DNA from: Nematostella vectensis
Taxonomy: Eukaryota; Cnidaria; Anthozoa; Actiniaria; Edwardsiidae
Assembly (NCBI RefSeq): GCF_932526225.1
Contig: NC_064046.1
Location: 14,831,408 to 14,895,407 of the forward strand
Direction: 5' to 3'
Length of the DNA stretch: 64,000 nucleotides
The position numbers and the translations under genes are program-made. Positions 36,783 through 51,161 of the stretch are shown piece after piece (within the stretch, counting starts at the first letter, position 1; every line of letters starts with the position of its first letter). A model generated the notes under the pieces. The model was not told where the DNA came from and ran no database searches. It saw only the letters and a program-made list of their open reading frames with translations.

Positions 36783-38790
36783 GTGAGTTTGCAAAATAAG
36801 CTTGCTAGATTTATTGATTATATGTATTCAATTTGTTCCTAGGAAGTTAACAAAAAACACAAAGCAAAGAGTTTGAGGAAGTAAACAAGTATGTGAACTT
36901 TAATGTTCTATTTGAAGGTGTGCATTTTGTACAGGGAAGCATACATAGAATGCTTAACTGGTGGAGAGGGAAGAGGTAACAGTTTATTGAGCATAATTTC
37001 AACAATAGCAGGGGGAAGAGAGGGGCACTCTCTTCATACAATATTGCAGTTGTTATCTATTATTAAATAAGTTTTTAACATGTCTTTGTTTATTAAGCAA
37101 GGTCTATTTCTGAGACAAGCAAACTCAAGAAAGGCTGTTGAAATAACAGGTGAGTGTTAAAAGAAAAAGAATTATCTGATTAGAAAACTACTGTAGATTC
37201 CTTTGCAGCAAAATAAGAACAAACTTCATCTCGTTTGTTATTTTTGAGGAACGAGATGAGCTCTACAAGGCCAAGAAGAAATATGTATTGCTCATCTAAA
37301 TTATACAAGTAAATAATAATATTAAAAAAGAATTACTGTAAGTAATTAGAGTAGTTTTTATTAACCCGTGAAACAAAGTGTGATAGTTAAACGGTAATAG
37401 TTAGTAAAACACAAAAAAGAACAATAGAATCAGATCACAACAAAGTGTAATACGCTAAAGCGTAGTTCACGGGTTAATGAAGGTTTTGACATTTCAATCT
37501 TACATACTTATGAAAGTAATGCCTAATATCGAGTGCCCTACAGTAAGTGTTTTGCAGTGAAGTTGTTTTCTGTTAGTAGGTAAAAAATTATTCTAAATAA
37601 TAGTAATCATAGCTATGGTCACCAGTTACACATATAGAACTTGTAATGAAAAGAAAGAAAAAAAATATATATATATATGCAGTCAATCAACAGAATTGTA
37701 TGATAACCTTGAATATATTGAATAAAGGACTGCAAAAAAACATCTTTTGTACTAGTTGCTTGAATTGACCCTTGGCTATTTTTAGCTGAATTCCCCTCCC
37801 CCTCTAAAAAAGAAAATAATAATAATAATAGAACAAAACTAAAAAGAAAACAAACACAACAGAGACCCCCACCAACAATTTTGATTTTTTTTACTTTCCT
37901 TTAAAAGGGGAGTGTCATGGTTAAGAGATTTGCAATAGCTCTAGAGCCCTGACACAATGAACTTCAGTGAAATTCTAATACTGACTTATGAGCTTTTGGT
38001 ACATGTGGGAGACTTTAAACAAAAGAAAAAAAAATGACCACAAACTGTCCATTAACATAGTTTTCAATATAATATTGCATATTATTTAATAAGGTATTGA
38101 CAGCTTTTAAAAAGTTTAACTGTTTGTAGACACTTAAAAGCCTACAATAATCACTGACTCCAGACATGCGCAGTACTATGCTGCTGCCCCTTTAAAGTAA
38201 AATACAGCTTTACTTAGTCAGCGTAGACAAAATTGCGGATTTTGTCAATATTCTAATATGAAAATGTCAATATTCTCCCCCCTTACGTCTTTATTTCTAT
38301 TTATTTTATGATTTTCACATGATACCAAAACAGCGTCTTTTTTCCTCGCTAATTTGATGTCATGTACACAATAAAAGAGATGCGCCCGTGCGCATGGCGA
38401 GTCCCCAAGGGACCCAAGACGCCCAAATAGACCTCTTTTTTTTGTCATCCACAATCTCGGCGAGCTGTGCGTGGCGTAACCGTATTACAGGCCTGGGATC
38501 CTGGTTATTGTCCTCCCCATTAATGCGCGGGTTGGGATAACCTTGCAAGAGTGTTGTACAGCATATTCGCTCGGAAATATCGGTGCTTGGGGCCTTCGGG
38601 TTCTTTACAGCCTTCCGTAAAAGCCTTGTGCTGCCATACCGATTGGGTAATCCGTATGTATGGTTTCCGTTTTGTTCTTCAGACCGGGTACGATCCCAGG
38701 CCAATGGGCGTCTTTTTTTAGTTTGTTTTTTTTTCTTTGTGCTGGACCCCCTTAATCCTGATAGGTTTTGCGCAAAAATAATAAAAAAAA
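36783..38790 (+). repeat. Satellite monomer 20, subfamily C, 2008 bp
   Basis: Close sister of monomer 19. The outer base of the left inverted-repeat arm (37357-37481) is changed ('tttattaaccc'). The B box at 38687-38697 is mutated (ggtacgatccc). Confidence 0.95.
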
Positions 38791-40792
38791 GTGAGTTTGC
38801 AAAATAAGCTTGATAGATTTATTGATTATATGTATTCAATTTGTTCCTAGCAAGTTAACAAAAAACACAAAGCAAAGAGTTTGAGGAAGTAAACAAGTAT
38901 GTGAACTTTAATGTTCTATTTAAAGGGGCGCATTTTGTACAGGGAAGCATACATAGAATGCTTAACTGGTGGAGAGGGGAGAGGTAACAGTTTATTGAGC
39001 ATAATTTCAACAATAGCAGGGGGAAGAGAGGGGCACTCTCTCCATACAATATTGCAGTTGTTACCTATTATTAAATAAGTTTTTAACATGTCTTTGTTTA
39101 TTAAGCAAGGTCTATTTCTGAGACAAGCAAACTCAAGTAAGGCTGTTGAAATAACAGGTGAGTGTTGAAAGAAAAACAATTATCTGATTAGAAAACTACT
39201 GTAGATTCCTTTGCAGCAAAATAAGAACAAACTTCATTTTGTTTGTTATTTTTGAGGAACGAGATGAGCTCTACAAGGCCAAGAAGAAATATGTATTGCT
39301 CATCTAAATTATACAATTAAATAATAATATTAAAAAAGAATTACTGTAAGTAATTAGAGTGGTTTTCATTAACCCGTGAAACAAAGTGTGATAGTTAAAC
39401 GGTAATAGTTAGTAAAACACAAAAAAGAACAATAGAATCAGATCACAACAAAGTGTAATACGCTAAAGCGTAGTTCACGGGTTAATGAAGGTTTTGACAT
39501 TTCAACCTTACATCCACATGAAAGTAATGCCTAATATCGAGTGCCCTACAGTAAGTGTTTTGCAGTCAAGTTGTTTTCTGTTAGTAGGTAAAAAATTATT
39601 CTAAATAATAGTAATCATAGCTATGGTCACCACTTACACATATAGCACTTGTAATGAAAAGAAAGAAAAAATATATATATGCAGTCAAACAACAGAATTG
39701 CATGATAACTTTGAATATATTGAATAAAGGACTGCAAAAAAACAGCTTTTGTACTAGTTGCTTGAACTGACCCTTGGCTATTTTTAGCTGAATTCCCCTC
39801 CCCCTCTAAAAAATAAAATAATAATAATGATAGAACAAAACTAAAAAGAAAACAAACACAGCAGAGACCCCCACCAACAATTTTGATTTTTTTTACTTTC
39901 CTTTAAAAGGGGAGTGTCATGTTTAAGAGATTTGCAATAGCTCTAGAGCCCTGACACAATGAACTTCAGTGAAATTCTAATACTGACTTATGAGCTTTTG
40001 GTACATGTGGGAGACTTTAAACAAAACAAAAAAAATGACCACAGACTGTCCATTAACATAGTTTTTAATATAATATTGCATATTATTTAATAAGGTATTG
40101 ACAGCTTTTAAAAAATTCAACTGTTTGTAGACACTTAAAAGCCTACAATAATCACTGACTCCAGACATGCGCAGTACTATGCTGCTGCCCCTTTAAAGTA
40201 AAATACAGCTTTACTTAGTCAGCGTAGACAAAATTGCGGATTTTGTCAATATTCTAATATGAAAATGTCAATATTCTCCCCCCTTACGTCTTTATTTCTA
40301 TTTATTTTATGATTTTCACATGATACCAAAACAGCGTCTTTTTTCTTCGCTAATTTGATGTCATGTACACAATAAAAGAGATGCGCCCGTGCGCATGGCG
40401 AGTCCCCAAGGGACCCAAGACGCCCAAATAGACCTCTATTTTTTGTCATCCACAATCTCGGCGAGCTGTGCGTGGCGTAACCGTATTACAGGCCTGGGAT
40501 CCTGGTTATTGTCCTCCCCATTAATGCGCGGGTTGGGATAACCTTGCAAGAGTGTTGTACAGCATATTCGCTCGGAAATATCGGTGCTTGGGGCCTTCGG
40601 GTTCTTTACAGCCTTCCGTAAAAGCCTTGTGCTGCCATACCGATTGGGTAATCCGTATGTATGGTTTCCGTTTTGTTCTTCAGACCGGGTTCGATCCCAG
40701 GCCAATGGGCTTTTTTTTTTTAGTTCGTTTTTTTTTTTCTTTGTGCTGGACCCCCTTAATCCTGATAGGTTTTGCGCAAAAATAATAAAAAA
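38791..40792 (+). repeat. Satellite monomer 21, subfamily C-like, 2002 bp
   Basis: It has C-type 'gcagcaaaataag' and 'tttttgagg' but 'cattttgtttg' of A/B. Inverted repeat 39365-39489; B box 40688-40698. Confidence 0.95.
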
Positions 40793-41112
40793 GTGAGTTT
40801 GCAAAATAAGCTTGCTAGATTTATTGATTATATGTATTCAATTTGTTCCTAGGAAGTTAACAAAAAACACAAAGCAAAGAGTTTGAGGAAGTAAACAAGT
40901 ATGTGAACTTTAATGTTCTATTTGAAGGTGTGCATTTTGTACAGGGAAGCATACATAGAATGCTTAACTGGTGGAGAGGGAAGAGGTAACAGTTTATTGA
41001 GCATAATTTCAACAATAGCAGGGGGAAGAGAGGGGCACTCTCTTCATACAATATTGCAGTTGTTATCTATTATTAAATAAGTTTGTAAGATGTCTTTGTT
41101 TATTAAGCAAGG

Positions 41113-41120
41113 TCTATTTC
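41113..41120. repeat. LINE target-site duplication, left copy
   Basis: TCTATTTC, identical to 41771-41778. Confidence 0.9.
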
Positions 41121-41710
41121 GTATACAAGCTGTATCATGTGCTTATGGTCGCCTTCGAAAGAGAGTTTTCGACTCACGTGATCTCACTGTACCAACCAAG
41201 ATCGCTGTTTATAATCAATGTCTAATGCCTCTCTTATTGTACGGTAGTGAGACATGGACTGTATATCAGCATGAAGTTAGAGAACTTCGTACTCTGCAAC
41301 AACGCCATTTACGCCTAATCCTCAAGATCAAGTGGGATGGCTATATAAGCAATGAAGACGTCCTCCGTCGTGCAAACGTAGATGATATTGAAACAAAATT
41401 AGCTAGAAATCGTCTCCGCTGGCTTGGTCACCTCTGCCGAATGGACAATGACAGAGTGCCTAAGCAGCTATTATTTTCGGAGCTAGAACACGGGTCTCGC
41501 CCAGTTGGTCGTCCTAAACTAAGATTCAAGGAAATTTTGAAAAAAGACCTCAAAATTGGATGCGTCCTTGAAGCGTGGAACTATCATGTACATAATAGAA
41601 AAGAATGGAGGGCGATCACAAATAACATCTGCACGTCATACGACAAAAGAAGATATGAAACCTATTTAAAACAAAGGGAAGCTCGCCGTAAAAGGGCGGA
41701 GAACAGTTAA
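41120..41710 (+). pseudogene. C-terminal fragment of LINE reverse-transcriptase polyprotein
   Basis: The open frame begins at 41090 with ten satellite-encoded residues, then runs 196 residues of LINE sequence to a stop at 41708-41710. Counting from 41090, it has the post-RT signature LLYGSETW (49-56), the basic RNRLRWLGHLCRM stretch (106-118) and GRPKLRFKEILKKDL (140-154), then a basic tail (QREARRKRAENS). These motifs are common in the region after the RT domain of non-LTR elements. The endonuclease and catalytic RT motifs are missing, so the fragment cannot be autonomous. The satellite ATG in frame is probably chance. Confidence 0.85.
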
Positions 41711-41770
41711 ATACAAACTGTGTTATACCCGTTCGCGGATGCAGGCGCTTATATATATTATATATATATA
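41121..41770 (+). mobile_element. 5'-truncated non-LTR retrotransposon (LINE 3' end), 650 bp
   Basis: The insertion is bounded by TCTATTTC at 41113-41120 and 41771-41778; the uninterrupted site has one copy. It holds the C-terminal end of a reverse-transcriptase ORF, about 60 bp of 3' UTR and a TA-rich tail ending at the TSD. 5' truncation with a short TSD is typical of target-primed reverse transcription. An intact frame and a perfect TSD suggest a recent event. The clade is uncertain; RTE-like is plausible. Confidence 0.92.
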
Positions 41771-41778
41771 TCTATTTC
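41771..41778. repeat. LINE target-site duplication, right copy
   Basis: TCTATTTC, after which the satellite text resumes ('tgagacaagcaaactc'). Confidence 0.9.
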
Positions 41779-43456
41779 TGAGACAAGCAAACTCAAGTAA
41801 GGCTGTTGAAATAACAGGTGAGTGTTAAAAGAAAAAGAATTATCTGATTAGAAAACTACTGTAGATTCCTTTGCAGCAAAATAAAAACAAACTTCATTTC
41901 GTTTGTTATTTTTGAGGAACGAGATGAGCTCTATAAGGCCAAGAAGAAATATGTATTGCTCATCTAAATTATACAAGTAAATAATAATATTAAAAAAGAA
42001 TTACTGTAAGTAATTAGAGTGGTTTTCATTAACCCGTGAAACAAAGTGTGATAGTTAAACGGTAATAGTTAGTAAAACACAAAAAAGAACAATAGAATCA
42101 GATCACAACAAAGTGTAATACGCTAAAGCTTAGTTCACGGGTTAATGAAGGTTTTGACATTTCAACCTTCCATCGTTATGAAAGTAATGCCTAATATCGA
42201 GTGCCCTACAGTAAGTGTTTTGCAGTCAAGTTGTTTTCTGTTAGTAGGTAAAAAATTATTCTAAATAATAGTAATCATAGCTATGGTCACCACTTACACA
42301 TATAGCACTTGTAATGAAAAGAAAGAAAAAAAAAATATATATATATGCAGTCAAACAACAGAATTTCATGATAACCTTGAATATATTGAATAAAGGACTG
42401 CAAAAAAACAGCTTTTGTACTAGTTGCTTGAATTGACCCTTGGCTATTTTTAGCTGACTTCCCCTCCCCCTCTAAAAAAGAAAATAATAATAATAATAGA
42501 ACAAAACTAAAAAGAAAACAAACACAACAGAGACCCTTACCAGCAATTTTAATTTTTTTTACTTTCCTTTAAAAGGGGAGTGTCATGGTTAAGAGATTTG
42601 CAATAGCTCTAAAGCCCTGACACAATGAACTTCAGTGAAATTCTAATACTGACTTATGAGCTTTTGGTACATGTGGGAGACTTTAAACAAAACAAAAACA
42701 ATGACCACAAACTGTCCATTAACATAGTTTTCAATATAATATTGCATATTATTTAATAAGGTATTGACAGCTTTTAAAACGTTCAACTGTTTGTAGACAC
42801 TTAAAAGCCTACAATAAACACTGACTCCAGACATGCGCAGTACTATGCTGCTGCCCCTTTAAAGTAAAATACAGCTTTACTTAGTCAGCGTAGACAATAT
42901 TGCGGATTTTGTCAATATTCTAATATAAATATGTCAATATTCTCCCCCCTTACGTCTTTATTTCTATTTCTTTTATGCTTTTCACATGATACGAAAACAG
43001 CGTCTTTTTTATTCGCTAATTTGATGTCATGTACACAATAAAAGAGATGCGCCCGTGCGCATGGCGAGTCCCCAAGGGACCCAAGACGCCCAAATAGACC
43101 TCTATTTTTTGTCATCCACAATCACGGCGAGCTGTGCGTGGCATAACCGTATTACAGGCCTGGGATCCTGGTTATTGTACTCCCCATTAATGCGCGGGTT
43201 GGGATAACCTTGCAAGAGTGTTGTACAGCATATTCGCTCGGAAATATCGGTGCTTGCGGCCTTCGGGTTCTTTACAGCCTTCCGTAAAAGCCTTGTGCTG
43301 CCATACCGATTGGGTAATCCGTATGTATGGTTTCCGTTTTGTTTTTCAGACCGGGTTCGATCCCAGGCCAATGGGCTTTTTTTTTAGTTCGTTTTTTTTT
43401 CTTTGTGCTGGACCCCCTTAATCCTGATAGGTTTTGCGCAAAAATAATAAAAAAAA

Positions 43457-45462
43457 GTGAGTTTGCAAAATAAGCTTGCTAGATTTATTGATTATATGTA
43501 TTTAATTTGTTCCTAGGAAGTTAACAAAAAACACAAAGCAAAGAGTTTGAGGAAGTAAACAAGTATGTGAACTTTAATGTTCTATTTGGAGGGGTGCATT
43601 TTGTACAGGGAAGCATACATAGAATGCTTAACTGGTGGAGAGGGTAGAGGTAAAATTTTATTGAGCATAATTTCAACAATAGCAGGGGGAAGAGAGGGGC
43701 ACTCTCTTCATACAATATTGCAGTTGTTACCTATTATTAAATAAGTTTGTAACATGTCTTTGTTTATTAAGCAAGGTCTATTTGTGAGACAAGGAAACTC
43801 AAGTAAGGCTGTTGAAATAACAGGTTTGTGTTAAAAGAAAAACAATTATCTGATTAGGAAACTACTGTAGATTCTTTTGCACCAAAATAAGAACAAACTT
43901 CATTTTAATTGTTATTTATTAGGAACGAGATGAGCTCTACAAAGCCATAAAGAAATATGTATTGCTCATCTAAATTATACAAGTAAATAATAATATTAAA
44001 AAAGAACTACTGTAAGTAATTAGAGTGGTTTTCATTAACCCGTGAAACAAAGTGTGATAGTTAAACGGTAATAGTTAGTAAAACACAAAAAAGTACAATA
44101 GAATCAGATCACCACAAAGTGTAATACGCTAAAGCGTAGTTCACGGGTTAATAAAGGTTTTGACATTTCAACCTTACATCCACATGAAAGTAATGCCTAA
44201 TATCGAGTGCCCTACAGTAAGTGTTTTGCAGTCAAGTTGTTTTCTGTTAGTAGGTAAAAAAATATTCTAAATAATAGTAATCATAGCTATGGTCACCACT
44301 TACACATATAGAACTTGTAATGAAAAGAAAGAAAAAAATATATATATATATGCAGTCAATCAACAGAATTGCATGATAACCTTGAATATATTGAATAAAG
44401 GACTGCAAAAAAAACATCTTTTGTACTAGTTGCTTGAATTGACCCTTGGCTATTTTTAGCTGAATTCCCCTCCCCCTCTAAAAAAGAAAATAATAATAAT
44501 AATATAACAAAACTAAAAAGAAAACAAACACAACAGAAACCCTTACCAACAATTGTGATTTTTTAACTTTCCTTTAAAAGGGGAGTGTCATGGTTAAGAG
44601 ATTTGCAATAGCTCTAGAGCCCTGACACAATGAACTTCAGTGAAATTCTAATACTGACTTATGAGCTTTTGGTACATGTGGGAGACTTTAAACAAAACAA
44701 AAAAAATGACCACAAACTGTCCATTAACATAGTTTTCAATATAATATTGCATATTATTTAATAAGGTATTGACAGCTTTTAAAAAGTTCAACTGTTTGTA
44801 GACACTTGAAAGCCTACAATAAACACTGACTCCAGACATGCGCAGTACTATGCTGCTGCCCCTTTAAAGTAAAATACAGCTTTACTTAGTCAGCGTAGAC
44901 AATATTGCGGATTTTGTCAATATTCTAATATAAATATGTCAATATTCTCCCCCCTTACGTCTTTGTTTCTATTTATTTTATGCTTTTCACATGATACCAA
45001 AACAGCGTCTTTTTTCTTCGCTAATTTGATGTCATGTACACAATAAAAGAGATGCGCCCGTGCGCATGGCAAGTCCCCAAGGGACCCAAGACGCCCAAAT
45101 AGACCTCTATTTTTTGTCATCCACAATCTCGGCGAGCTGTGCGTGGCGTAACCGTATTACAGGCCTGGGATCCTGGTTATTGTCCTCCCCATTAATGCGC
45201 GGGTTGGGATAACCTTGCAAGAGTGTTGTACAGCATATTCGCTCGGAAATATCGGTGCTTGGGGCCTTCGGGTTCTTTACAGCCTTCCGTAAAAGCCTTG
45301 TGCTGCCATACCGATTGGGTAATCCGTATGTATGGTTTCCGTTTTGTTCTTCAGACCGGGTTCTATCCCAGGCCAATGGGCTTTTTTTTTAGTTCGTTTT
45401 TTTTTTCTTTGTGCTGGACCCCCTTAATCCTGATAGGTTTTGCGCAAAAATAATAAAAAAAA
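43457..45462 (+). repeat. Satellite monomer 23, subfamily B, 2006 bp
   Basis: Inverted repeat 44031-44155 with a changed outer right arm ('ttaataaagg'). The conserved donor-like site is altered to 'aacaggtttgtg'. The B box at 45359-45369 is mutated (ggttctatccc). Confidence 0.95.
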
Positions 45463-47277
45463 GTGAGTTTGCAAAATAAGCTTGCTAGATTTATTGATTA
45501 TATGTATTCAATTTGTTCCTAGGAAGTTAACAAAAAACACAAAGCAAAGAGTTTGAGGAAGTAAACAAGTATGTGAACTTTAATGTTCTATTTGAAGGGG
45601 TGCATTTTGTACAGGGAAGCATACATAGAATGCTTAACTGGTGGAGAGGGAAGAGGTAAAAGTTTATTGAGCAGAATTTCAACAATAGCAGGGGAAAGAG
45701 AGGGGCACTCTATTAATACAATATTGCAGTTGTTACCTATTATTAAATAAGTTTGTAACATGTCTTTGTTTATTAAGCAAGGTCTATTTCTGAGACAAGC
45801 AAACTCAAGTAAGGCTGTTGAAATAACAGGTGAGTGTTAAAAGAAAAACAATTATCTGATTAGAAAACTACTGTAGATTCCTTTGCACCAAAATAAGAAC
45901 AAACTTCATTTTGTTTGTTATTTATGAGGAACGAGATGAGCTCTACAAAGCCATAAAGAAATATGTATTGCTCATCTAAATTATACAAGTAAATAATAAT
46001 ATTAAAAAAGAACTACTGTAAGTAATAAGAGTGGTTTTCATTAACCCGTGAAACAAAGTGTGATAGTTAAACGGTAATAGTTAGTAAAACACAAAAAAGT
46101 ACAATAGAATCAGATCACCACAAAGTGTAATACGCTAAAGCGTAGTTCACGGGTTAATGAAGGTTTTGACATTTCAACCTTACATCCACATGAAAGTATA
46201 AAGAATAAAGGACTGCAAAAAAACATCTTTTGTACTAGTTGCTTGAATTGACCCTTGGCTATTTTTAGCTGAATTCCCCTCCCCCTCTAAAAAAGAAAAT
46301 AATAATAATAATAGAACAAAACTAAAAGGAAAACAAACACAACAGAGACGACCCCCACCAACAATTTTGATTTTTTTTTACTTTCCTTTAAAAGGGGAGT
46401 GTCATGGTTAAGAGATTTGCAATAGCTCTAGAGCCCTGACACAATGAACTTCAGTGAAATTCTAATACTGACTTATGAGCTTTTGGTACATGTGGGAGAC
46501 TTTAAACAAAACAAAAAAAATGACCACAAACTGTCCATTAATATAGTTTTCAATATAATAGTGCATATTATTTAATAAGGTATTGACAGCTTTTAAAACG
46601 TTCAACTGTTTGTAGACACTTAAAAGCCTACAATAAACACTGACTCCAGACATGCGCAGTACTATGCTGCTGCCCCTTTAAAGTAAAATACAGCTTTACT
46701 TAGTCAGCGTAGACAATATTGCGGATTTTGTCAATATTCTAATATAAATATGTCAATATTCTCCCCCCTTACGTCTTTATTTCTATTTATTTTATGCTTT
46801 TCACATGATACGAAAACAGCGTCTTTTTTCTTCGCTAATTTGATGTCATTTACACAATAAAAGAGATGCGCCCGTGCGCATGGCGAGTCCCCAAGGGACC
46901 CAAGACGCCCAAATAGACCTCTATTTTTTGTCATCCACAATCACGGCGAGCTGTGCGTGGCGTAACCGTATTACAGGCCTGGGATCCTGGTTATTGTCCT
47001 CCCCATTAATGCGCGGGTTGGGATAACCTTGCAAAAGTGTTGTACAGCATATTCGCTCGGAAATATCGGTGCTTGGGGCCTTCGGGTTCTTTACAGCCTT
47101 CCGTAAAAGCCTTGTGCTGCCATACCGATTGTGTAATCCGTATGTATGGTTTCCGTTTTGTTCTTCAGACCGGGTTCGATCCCAGGCCAATGGGCTTTTT
47201 TTTTTAGTTCGTTTTTTTTTCTTTGTGCTGGACCCCCTTAATCCTGATAGGTTTTGCGCAAAAATAATAAAAAAAAA
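45463..47277 (+). repeat. Satellite monomer 24, subfamily B, 1815 bp, internal deletion
   Basis: About 190 bp including the TA tract are missing at 46198-46202, joining 'catgaaagta' to 'gaataaagga' with a short taaa filler. Inverted repeat 46037-46161; B box 47173-47183. Confidence 0.93.
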
Positions 47278-49412
<2,135 letters not shown>

Positions 49413-51161
49413 GTGAGTTTGCAAAATAAGCTTGCTAGATGTATTGATTATATGTATTTAATTTGTTCCTAGGAAGTTAACAAAAAACACAAAGCAAAGA
49501 GTTTGAGGAAGTAAACAAGTATGTGAACTTTAATGTTCTATTTGAAGGGGTGCATTTTGTACAAGGAAGCATACATAGAATGCTTAACTGGTGGAGAGGG
49601 TAGAGGTAAAATTTTATTAAGCATAATTTCAACAATAGCTGGGGGAAGAGAGGGGCACTCTCTTCATACAATATTGCAGTTGTTACCTATTATTAAATAA
49701 GTTTGTAACATGTCTTTGTTTATTAAGCAAGGTCTATTTGTGAGACAAGCAAACTCAAGTAAGGCTGTTGAAATAACAGGTGAGTGTTAAAAGAAAAACA
49801 ATTATCTGATTAGAAAACTACTGTGGATTCCTTTGCACCAAAATAAGAACAAACTTCATTTTGTTTGTTATTTATTAGGAACGAGATGAGCTTTACAAAA
49901 GCAATAAAGAAATATGTATTGCTCATCTAAATTATACAAGTAAATAATAATATTAAAAAAGAACTACTGTAAGTAATTAGAGTGGTTTTCATTAACCCGT
50001 GAAACAAAGTGTGATAGTTAAACGGTAATAGTTAGTAAAACACAAAAAAGTACAATAGAATCAGATCACCACAAAGTGTAATACGCTAAAGCGTAGTTCA
50101 CGGGTTAATAAAGGTTTTGACATTTCAACCTTACATCCACATGAAAGTAATGCCTAATATCGAGTGCACTACAGTAAGTGTTTTGCAGTCAAGTTGTTTT
50201 CTGTTAGTAGGTAAAAAAATATTCTAAATAATAGTAATCATAGCTATGGTCACCACTTACACATATAGAACTTGTAATGAAAAGAAAGAAAAAGTATATG
50301 TATATATATATATATGCAGTTAAACAACAGAATTGCATGATAACCTTGAATATATTAAATAAAGGACTGCAAAAAATCATCTTTTGTACTAGTTGCTTGA
50401 ATTGACCCTTGGCTATTTTTAGCTGACTTCCCCTCCCCCTCTAAAAAAGAAAATAATAATAATAATAGAACAAAACTAAAAAGAAAACAAACACAACAGA
50501 GACCCCCACCAACAATTTTGATTTTTTTTACTTTCCTTTGAAAGGGGAGTGTCATGGTTAAGAGATTTGCAATAGCTCTAGAGCCCTGACACAATGAACT
50601 TCAGTGAAATTCTAATACTGACTTATGAGCTTTTGGTACATGTGGGAGACTTTAAACAAAACAAAAAAAAATGACCACAAACTGTCCATTAACATAGTTT
50701 TCAATATAATATTGCATATTATTTAATAAGGTATTGACAGCTTTTAAAACGTTCAACTGTTTGTAGACACTTAAAAGCCTACAATAAACACTGACTCCAG
50801 ACATGCGCAGTACTATGCTGCTGCCCCTTTAAAGTAAAATACAGCTTTACTTAGTCAGCGTAGACAATATTGCGGATTTTGTCAATATTCTAATATAAAT
50901 ATGTCAATATGCTCCCCCCTTACGTCTTTATTTCTATTTATTTTATGCTTTTCACATGATACCAAAACAGCGTCTTTTTTATTCGCAAATTTGATGTCAT
51001 GTACACAATAAAAGAGATGCGCCCGTGCGCATGGCGAGTCCCCAAGGGACCCAAGACGCCCAAATAGACCTCTATTTTTTGTCATCCACAATCACGGCGA
51101 GCTGTGCGTGGCGTAACCGTATTACAGGCCTGGGATCCTGGTTATTGTCCTTCCCATTAAT
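49413..51161 (+). repeat. Satellite monomer 26, subfamily B, 1749 bp, lost B-box end
   Basis: The GC block stops at 'ccattaatgc' (about 51162) and joins the next monomer's 'cttgctagattt', removing roughly 265 bp with the B box. A short TA tract at 50301-50314 has the same 'gtatatg' prefix as monomers 11 and 25. Inverted repeat 49988-50112. Confidence 0.93.

Larger units (their letters stand above)
40793..43456 (+). repeat. Satellite monomer 22, subfamily C, 2664 bp, hosts a LINE fragment
   Basis: Removing the 650-bp LINE and one 8-bp TSD copy leaves 2006 bp. Inverted repeat 42025-42149; B box 43354-43364. 'ttaaaacgttc' and 'aatcacggcg' in its 3' half are shared with monomers 24, 26 and 32. 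Confidence 0.95.
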
